From NCBI GenBank assembly GCA_030849805.1, contig JASANZ010002112.1:1-47416 (forward strand): a stretch of 47,416 nucleotides of DNA. Reading direction: 5' to 3'. The notes beneath the pieces are model-generated. The model did no database searches and was not told where the DNA came from. It saw nothing but the letters and a program-made list of their open reading frames with translations. The first letter of the stretch is position 1, and each line of letters opens with the position of its first letter. The translations under genes and the position numbers were made by a program. This stretch comes from Sergeia podlipaevii (Eukaryota > Euglenozoa > Kinetoplastea > Trypanosomatida > Trypanosomatidae). Below are positions 17,816-27,800 of the stretch, piece after piece.

Positions 17816-18841
17816 GCAAGAGAAGTGCACATAAACGTATGGTAATGGGAGAGAGAAAGAAGGGATATAGCAGTTGAAAGAGACATTCTTGAGTGAAGAG
17901 ACGCCTAAAAATAGAGTGCTTATATCTTTATGTATGGTATCTATATTTGTTATATTGTATCTCGATAGCGAAACCATCTAGTCTGTGTGGCTATAACAAT
18001 AGTGTCTTACTTCAGGGGTTACTTTTTTTTTTTATTCATTTATTAAGAAAACACAACAGCATGACAAAGCTTCACTTGTGTCTTCAAAAGGAGAAGCGCA
18101 ACAAATAAATGTGTAGACCTTTGTGAGAATGGTGCTTTGATATTGTTCAAAGATGTGTCTTTTAGATGCAATAGGAGTGGCTCACTTTTGATATGATTAA
18201 TACGACCGTTGCCAAGGGGGGCGGCATGCTGTTTTTTTTTTTTTCTTTGCAAGCGGTTGCGCTATCTTATTCCTAGCTGCTTCTTTTCTTGTGTGCATGC
18301 CAATGCTTTGACACCTAGCCAAAGCGGGCATCGCTCATTTTTTTTTTTTTTTTACCCCATCACGAAATCAAGCAGATGAAAGAGAATCGTGTTTGTGCGT
18401 TTATTATAGTGGTTAGCGCTTGTAGTGTGTAGTATTGCGTTTTTTTTTTTTGCTGTTCCTTTTCTCCTTATATTTGTTTCTCCGTTAACTTATAGGAGGT
18501 GAATTTATATATCGCTGCGGTACAACAGCATTAAAAAGACGAAATGTTCTTTTTTTTTTTGGAAAGGATGGTTTACGTACTTTTCCCCTCTCTATTTGCG
18601 CAGTCATGTTTCGCCTGGGGTTAGGTGCGTCGTATTGTCTTTTCCTACTCAAATTTTACTTTCCGCTTCCCTCCTTTTTAAAAAGCTCCACATATTTTGT
18701 AGCACAAGAGCATTGTTTAGTAGTGTAAAACGAAGAACTTTCTGGCGAAGTAAAAAATTATAAACAAGAGTTGCTGCACTTTAGAGCAGCGGACGGACGC
18801 ATACATACTCATAAAGAAGCGAAGAAGCATACACACGCCAA
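17816..18841 (+). other. Spacer upstream of the giant gene
   Basis: About 1 kb. T tracts occur at 18022-18036, 18230-18246, 18338-18354, 18440-18452 and 18549-18560; pyrimidine-rich stretches at 18580-18597 and 18635-18679 precede AGs at 18602 and 18684. No gene or RNA seen. Confidence 0.6.
18635..18685 (+). promoter_or_regulatory. Candidate polypyrimidine tract and splice acceptor (giant gene)
   Basis: Pyrimidine-rich stretch including CTTTCCGCTTCCCTCCTTTTT, then AAAAAG with the AG at 18684-18685. This leaves a 5' UTR of about 156 bases. An alternative AG at 18602-18603 follows CTTTTCCCCTCTCTATTTG. Confidence 0.45.
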
Positions 18842-21800
18842 ATGGCAGCAGCCGATGCCACCACTGTTAACATGAGTGAGACGATCAAAGAGGAGGATCA
18901 AAAGAGCCCCTTCTATCCCCATAACCTAGCCGAAGTTGAGTTCTTTACTCCGGTGCAAGCAGAAGCATACTATATTGAGCTGTGCCGCGAGCGACGATTC
19001 AACACCAACAACACGTTTCTACGTCAACTTCGTTCTGGTACTCTGGTTTTCCTTTTTGACAATGGCTACCTTGGTGAACACGGCATCTCACCAATACTTG
19101 AGACAATTCGTCGCATGCGGGTACAGGCGCTGCTTTTACCTTCTTGTGCTCTCGAAGCCAATGATGTGACACTAATTTGTGATGTGTTCACTTCTCATGA
19201 GACATTACAGAAGCTAGACCTACGTGGGAGCAAGATTGATTTTACTAGCGCAAAGCGAATCTTATCGTTGGTGACCCGGAACCTGCACATTATCGATGTA
19301 CTCATTGACGACGATACACCCAAGTACCTCCAGATTCAGCACCAGTGCTCTCGCAACGGTAATGTATCGGTGCAGTTCAGTTACTGTTTTGAGTGCCGTG
19401 CACCAGTCATCCACTCTCCTTCCAAGCAGATCGAGCGCAACGTGTTGGTGGTGGCTCTCACTGAGCAGTACAAGCCACTAGAGCAGGTGGTCAGCGCGGT
19501 AGAGGTTGAGGCGCTTTTTCGGCTCATTTTGCACTGCTGCCAGCGTGATCATGGGGTAATGTTCTTGTGCTCTGAAAACTGCTGTGCAGACTTGGCGACG
19601 GACCTTTGTAAGTGCACACGAGCGCTGGTGAAGGCGTGCCAGCTGAGCGTACCTTTCGAGCTTCCGCGCAATCCCGTCTTGAGAAGCTACACGGAAACGT
19701 TGATGTGCGAATTCACAAAAAGGGACCTCCCTGCAGCTGCTTATCTAGGCAGTGAAGGGGCTGCTACGTTGTCCCTCTCTACTGCTCAGCGTGATAAGAG
19801 GAAAGAAGCGGCCCACGCGGAGTACGAAAGCCTCGAAGCGTACCTTGACGAGCCCAACGATCAGCAGAACGACTGCTGCACCATTTGTGGTGCACGCTGC
19901 ATTGCCCTGGAGGATGGCGCCTGGCTGCTCACACAGCAGCTGTATAAAGATTTACTAGAAATGAATGCACCCGTTGGGCCATCAGCACTGGTGCGGCTGT
20001 CACGAGTCATGCTGGAGCACACGTGGGCGAGGCCGTGCTCGCGCAAGTGCATACGGCAAGTAGTGCGGTACGGCTTGTATGGGTACGGCGGGGTCATTCA
20101 CGCTGCTCCAGCGCCGGAGCCACTAGTGTCGTCTCTGAACGTGAGCCTTGTGGGGTTGCCGATCAAGACCTTCACTGTGATCGACTTCAAAGAGGCTATC
20201 ATTGACCGTCTTGACGGCGAAGAGACAACGTGCGCCATGACGGTGGCCAGCATGATGGAGGATATCGAGGGGATTGCTATTGACCCGTACATGATCTTTG
20301 CTATGGGCCGCCATTTACGCGGACAGCAGCCTGGCACACTGGGGATGCAGCTGCAGAGTGCTTGCAATGCAGTTTGCATTGCTGGCTGTCTTCCCGTCTC
20401 CAGAGCACCCTGTAACCGCCGTGCTGGGGATCGACCGCAGCGAGACGCGATAGCGCAGTGGACGAACTGGGGGAAGCTCGGAGATGTAGAGGAGATGCTC
20501 AAAGCCTGTCTTGCACACCGACGCCAGGGCGTCTTTGCTGTTGATGGGCCGCACTCCAACATATTTGACAACGTCCGCGCCGCCTTGTGGGCGTTTAGGA
20601 AGCAGCGTCTCAGCGCTGTGGTAACAGTTAAGTTTTGTTTGCAGTGGTTAGCACTGGCAGACGGAGTTATCAAAGAGCAGTTCCCGCCAAAGGGTGGCTT
20701 CTACACCACGGTGAAGGTGGTGGGTCAGACGACGATTGATAACTCGTTTTACTTGATCGTGCAGGGCAACTTTGGTGTCCTGGCAGGCTCCAACGGGTAC
20801 TTTTACATCCCCCGGAATATCTTTAATCGGTATACTCGAGGCATGGCGTATATGTTTATTAACTCTTCTACCCTGCAGGATGCAGCTCTGCTGCGCCGCG
20901 TCCCGCAGGCATGCCAGTATTTGTCTAGAATCGTCGGGTCTGCCGCACAAGGGATTCGCTACTTGCAGGATATCCTCTACTTTATTTCTCAGCCACTCAC
21001 CGAACGTCGCTTCATCTCTCCTGCACAAGCCAAGGAGGTGCTCCAGGTACTGCGCAGACTGCCCCCTGCCTTCTTTGTTCTTTACAGAAACCCCGACCGC
21101 CGCATGACGGAGATGGAGGACCGCTTGCTGAACTCGCACAGGCGCCTCATGCAGGTAGGACCTCTCTCCTCACTCCTGTTGTTCTTCCTGAGTGAGATAC
21201 TTGGCCGGGACGTGATACGCTGGTCCCACGAGGTGCTCTTACCGCTACAGCGCCAACTGCCTTGCTGGGCTTTTGCCTCGCTGCACCGCCATGCACTGGA
21301 GGCAGACAAACAGATGAACGTGAAGGCTGAGCAGACTAGCACCAGCGTGAGCGCCACCGTACACGGATGTGAGGGGCTCACTTGGACTGACGTAAAAATC
21401 ACGAATACTGGGCTGTCGCAGTATAGCGGGTCGCCCTTGATCGCGACAAGTATGCCTTCTCACAGCTTAAAACACCGTTCTAAGGGTCCTGATGGGGGAA
21501 ACTCGAAAGTCAAGGCAACCGTGAGACCTCGGTCCTCTACCAGCTCTCCAAATGGCGGCAGAACACGATCAGCATCGCGGAGTGGCAGCGCTCGCGGGAC
21601 CCGTAGCCGGAACAGTGTGGTGGCGACCAATGCTGAGGGTGGGGCAGCAGTCGGTACTGCAGCGAAACCGGAGGTTGACCCGCGGCGGCAGCAGCTGGAA
21701 CAGATATGGTCGATGGAGCGATTTCACATGACCCAAGGCCAAGGGTTTCTTTTAGACGGCGTCTTGGTCCCTCCACAGCCGGCGCACGAGGTATCGACAA

Positions 21801-24800
21801 ACCCCCTAGGACAGGGACACAATTTTAATAGCGGAATGTCGACGAATTCGCAGAGTAGCTGTGTTGGTAATGTGAAACCTCTACTGCGCTGTCCGATCGA
21901 GCGGTGTTGGACAAGTGGCAGCACAAACGAAGGCATTGCGGAAGGGAGTTCCATGTCTCGCATTACAGTTTCCTCTCGCCTTGTGTCGAAACGCTGGAGT
22001 ACAATGCATGTCACTCATGACGATGGTACGCTCAGTGAATACACCGTATTCTTTATATTTGATTCAATCTGTGTGTACAACATTGCTGCGCAGCTGGTGG
22101 TGCTCGACCTCACGCGCATGTCGGGTTGCGAATTGTTCAGAGGCCACCCATTCCGCACCGGTTTTGACTGTGTTTTTAATGATCCACGCAACCCACGTGA
22201 GGCCTTCTTCTTTTCGGGCAAGTACTGGTTCTTGTGGGACGCACATCGTCAAGAGCCCCTGGCGGGGCCATATGCCATTGCAAAGCACGCTCGGTTTCAG
22301 AAGCTGCCACGCGAATTCCTGAATGGAATTAACCGTGTCTTTCCAGTCCCCAATACCTCGCTGGTGTTTTTCTTTTCCCAGCAGTGCTATGTTGCCTTTG
22401 ACCTTAACAGGAATGAACCCGTAGGCAGAGTGCGCTACTTTGAGGATAGCTCGACAACGACCACGACAACGACAAGTACGTCGAGGCGAAACGGTGGTGA
22501 GGCCGGCGACAGTCGGGTGAAGAGCATGTACGGAGGTTGCGTGAGTAGCGCTACTGCGCAGCAACGAGTGGGTGGAAGCAGCCTGACCGAACTTTTTGAG
22601 GGGGTTAAGAAGTTGGGCGAGACAGTTGAAGCCAATAGTGACGGCGATGGGAACACCAGTACAGAGAAGGAGGGGTTGAAGACTGCTAGTTATGGGAGTG
22701 GAATGCGTCTTCCTGAAGTGGTGTTGGAGACGTTCCCTAATGGACCGATGACGGCGTTGTGGGCGTCTAGCACGCATGACGTGCAAGGCAACTCGAGCGA
22801 TGACGCGGCCGACAAGAAGCTGCTTCTCATTGGTGCTGATGGCCATCTACTGATGGTTGACATGCTTCCTGACTTACCAGGACCTACAGGGAGCAACTGT
22901 GAACTCAATTTGGACGAGGCTGAATCTGACCCTCGCGTTGCCGCAAAATCATCCCGAACAATTTGCATTAGTGACTCGGCACTTGGCCACCTGCCTGTTG
23001 CATTCCTGCAGATGACCACTGCGGCACTCGTGCCTCTCTCTGCACTTATGACAGAGCAAATCGTGAGCGACACCAATGGCATTGCCAGCGTACAAATATT
23101 TGAGCCCGATCCGTGTATCCACCGTGTTCCCCACATCGGCGATGAGTACAACGCGAGCATGGGCATATTTAGTCCCAATACAATGGGCACTGTAGCTGGT
23201 TTTCACGGCGATGTGAACACCATGATAACATCCACCGGTGGTGTTGTCGAGAATGGTGGGCACCCTGTGCAGGTGCGCAGCTCATTAACCGCAACGGAGG
23301 TGGCATCACGTGCACCGTTGTCTATCATGTCGATGCATGGCATATCCGCTGATGAGCAGCGCTCCACAGAGTCACCAAGTTTGCTTGTGCGTGAAGTGCA
23401 CTATTACAAGGACCCTAAAACCTTCTTAGCGCCGCAGCAGCGGCACGTTATTTCAGGCTCTATGGACTCTACCACATTGGGCAAGAAGGGATGCGACGAT
23501 TACATTGATTTTGATCTCGGCCCTAACGTCAAGCACGCCGTGGCTTTTGGGGCTGTGGTAGTGATCTTTGACGTGTCTGCGCTGCCTGATGAGGCGCTGC
23601 GTTATGCGCCGCTTTCGATTGCAGTGGGAAGCAGTGCAGACGGTGCTTGCTTTAAGTTTCACTGCACCAAGGCAGTTACCTCTGCGGTGGGAACAATTGC
23701 GTGGAGGGAGTCGCATGTGGCGCGCTACTGGCGTGTGTCCTTCCTTGGTGGACTCCCGCAGAATCTTGGTGTTGTGCGAGTGTACTGGCATCGCGCGGAG
23801 TGGGTCCCTGCTTTCTCTGCCCTTTCAGTTCTAGAGCCCTACGTGGTGCCGGTAGGTAGTGCCAAGGTGGATATCGTTGCAGGACGCGTGCAGCGACGTC
23901 CGGATGACCTTCTGATGCTCACCGGCAGTGGCGTGTTTGAAACGCCAGGCAAGGAAGGGTGGTATGTGAAACATGCGGTGCTCCCGCTCTTGCCATCTAC
24001 CTCCTCCACAACTGGCCACTCAAGCCATTCGACGTGTCTTTTCTTCTGCGGCAATTGTTTCGTGGAGCATGACATGGATACCTTCGACGTGGTGTCGAAC
24101 CGCATTTCGCGCCTTGACGTGCATCCTGCCTTTCTCTCCCTGCCACATCCGTTTATTCAAGGAGTAGATGCGGTCTTTTATCTTGATCCAGTGGCACAGC
24201 CAAACACGATCGTTTTTGTGCGAGAGGGTCTCATGGTATTATGGGATCTGGCGACGGGTCGCCAGATATCGCCGGGAGTGGCGCGGTGTGTGGACGTCGA
24301 GGGTGGCCTGTTTGCTGGCATTCCTGTCGACATGTCTACTGTCTACGATGTCGTGAATCGGTGGCGTACCCCTGGTCAAGTATATGTTGTCTACCCCAGC
24401 GAGCACCGCGGAGTGGTGGAGACGTGTGTCATTGTATGGGATGTATTGAAGCGCCGCATCGTTTTTGGTCCCTCCAAGTGGTCCCAATGTCGTGAGCTCT
24501 ACTGCCCCGACTTTGCGAACTCTCCTCTGCTCTGTCTCTTCTCACTTCCGCTAAAGCCGACTGAGTTCTACGTATTTTCAGAGGATAAGGTGTGCATTTC
24601 ACCCTGCACGCACGATGATACTAAATGCGGCAGCAATGGCCACGCCTGTTGTAGCCCTTACCGTGCTGCGTATTGTCGTGAGTTCTACCGGCCCTTGTGC
24701 TACCTGGGGTCATGGGGTACGTGCAGGGACGACTGTGCCATCTACGTGGATTTGCAGGCTCACCCACAGATCCTTATGGGCCTCTCTCTCACAAGCACAC

Positions 24801-27800
24801 GAGCAGACGGCAAAGAGTGGGTCATTGCGTTTTCTGACGATAACGTGTCCTGGAATGAGATTGGCGTCCACGTGCAAAGTGAGTGTGTGTCCAGGACGAC
24901 GTGGAAGCCTCACGATGTTGGCGGCTTGTCGCATCGCTTCTGGCGACTTTCTCTTCGAACGAACATAGCGGGAAGCAGGGGAGCGAGTGAACGTGATGCA
25001 GTGGACAATGTTACCATGGATGATGTGGTGCTGTACTCACACCTTAGCTTTTTTGTTCTCCCGACACACGTACACACACTGCTTCCCGAGCGCGTTGCGC
25101 ACTCTGGCGTTCTTGACGGTCCTGCAAGTCAGCTTCTGAACGACAACGGTACGACTGTCTGCTTCCACGGCGGTGATGTGAGAGCGAGAGGCAGCTTTGA
25201 TATGCGGCGCCGATCTGCATTTGAGGAGGCTGGTGCGGATGCCGTGCATCACGTGACCTTTGACTATGGCACGTCCCCTATCGAGGCAATTGGATTTTCT
25301 TGTCAGCTTGTTCACAATGGTATTGATAATGGTACTGGTGGTGGTGGTGTGCAGACACATATATACAATGCATGGACTGTGCTGTGCTCCAAGGATGGTT
25401 TTAAGTGGTCTCGTTGTGGCTCGTGGCGTGTGAACTTTAAACACGTGCAGGTATTCTTTCTCCATAACAGTGGTATCAATCGGTTCTGGCGCTTGGAGCT
25501 GCAGTCCAGGCAGTCTAGGCAAGTTTTTACGAACTTTCGGTTCTACCGCTATGAGGGTCCTTTACTGACTGTAGTGGACGTCAAGATGCGCCAGCCACAT
25601 TCAATGGATGCTGTACAGCCAACGACACTATTGTGGAAGGCAAATCTAGTGTCCCTCACACAAGGAGCAGCCATATCGAGCGCTCGCCCCAGTGATTCAA
25701 GTTCTAGTGTAGATCTTAGTGGGAACCTGATCGCCCAAGGTGGAGGTCGTGCTGGGTCATTGGCCCCTCTAGCGGTTCCCAAGTTGCCACATGGGCCTAT
25801 CCGCTTCCACACCATCGCAGACAACGCGCTAGTGCTGAACACCAACTATTCTGCCGCCGTCGTGGGTGTTGATCTGAGCTGCGTCGTGTGCACACAGTCA
25901 AGAGTTGACTTTGCTATTGAGTACAGCGATCAGGGCGTGCACTGGAACCAGACAGGGACGCTCGTGTACTATGGCCAAACTCGCACGTGTAGTACCTACT
26001 CACGTGAAGTGATGGGGACGCATAAGTTTTGGCGTCTGCGCGTGATGTCATGCAATGCGGGGAGTGGGCACATGCTCATTGACAATGTGTCCGTCATGGC
26101 GACTGACTCTCATCTTTACCGTGCGTACGTCTCCTCAAAGCAAGACTGTGAGGTGGGCCCGGAGGGTGAGGAGCTGGTGTATCTTCGTTTGCGAAGCTTG
26201 CGACACATTGTTCGTGTGAAGGCCACCCTGCCACCCAATAGCATCTACGCGGTTGAGTACCTCGCCCGCGATTGTGTCTCGTGGCAGGTCATTACGATGC
26301 TAGAAAATCCTGACATGCAGCTGGCAGTAACTGTGACAGCAGGATGGCCGTATTGCGAGGGCAGCACGTCATGGCGTCTGCGTCATGTTGGGCCCGTCAT
26401 AGAAAACACTAACGTTTCCATCTTGGAGCCCCACATCAGTGCTTCTCAGCGCTCGACTTCCGGCACCCCGCCTCATACAACAGTTAGAGCGACAACGCCA
26501 ACGGTAAGCGGCACACAGGTATCGCGCACTCCGTTGCAACAACAGCAACTGGCGTTACCAGTGATGTGGTACGCGTTCTGTACGAAAAAGTCCGTTGTGG
26601 TGGACATGAACAACCTTCCCGGAGTAGAGGTGTCGTGTAGCAGCAACTTCGAAGAACTGCAGCCGTGCCGTATGCTGTGCGACGCTGCCGAGGGTATGCC
26701 TCAGCGCGAAAACTGCTTTGAGCGGGCGATTCTCTCCGTAGAGAATCCAGGGTCGCAACAGCTGCCATTTGCTGAGCAGTTCATATTGACTACTGTCAGT
26801 CCTCTTTCTGAAGAGAAAGACAACGTTGTCAATGAAGGTGTTAGCGGAGGAAGCGGCAAGACTAAAGATAGGCGCGGCGAGTCGCAAGAAGAGGTAATGG
26901 TACCTCCGATGGTGACAACGTTCGAGGATCCTACAGTGACGTGGAAACTCGCGGAGGCAATGGCGCTTGCGCAGGTGTACATCTGTAGCTCCACATTTGT
27001 AACAGCGCCGGCGCCAGAGGATGCTTTGCAGAACAAGGAGAACACCAGTGGGGGCGTCAGTGCCTCTTCCCCCATGGCGCAGGCGGGGGCAGATGGTACA
27101 GGGTCACAACAGAAGGTCACATCTGGTCGCAAACGCAATCAAGCGGAAGAAAAGAAGGATGCTGTTGGTACTACTACTACTACTACTACTACGAGAAGGT
27201 CAACGAGAAGGTCAACACTTCTTGCTGTTGACAAGCAGGAGCTGGCCACCTGCATCGTGGTGGAGACGAGCGGGAATGGTGTGAACTTCGTTCCTGTTGC
27301 TGAGACGACACTAATTGGTGACGCAACCGTGTTGAAGTGGGCGAGTGAAGAAAGCGGGACTGCGCTCTTTTGGCGCTTGAGGCTGCGGAACGTGCGGCCC
27401 CACATGCTGATTCGCTTGCACGCTGTGAGGTGGTTCACGTTCCAAGGTGCTGTCGGGGCACTGCATAGCCAGTACACCCCGTCTATCACGAACTCCGCGT
27501 ACACAGCATGGGAGTCTGAGCTCTTTAGTAATGAGGAGGCATTTTGCACCCAATGCAGAAACGGACTGGATCAGGCAAAAAGCAAGATTTCAAAGCTGCG
27601 CAAGGAGGACGACGTGGATCCGCACGGAGTGGTGGCTGGGCTTATCTTAAAGCGCAAGAAGGCATATCAGGCATTTGTTAGCAAACTTGCCAAGGCGGAT
27701 GCGCGGGCGGCAAGGGGGGATAAGGCCAGGAACACAGGTACGAATAATGGAGGTGGAGGGAGTAGGTCGAGCAGTCGTCAAGGTATGAGTCAGTTTAGCG

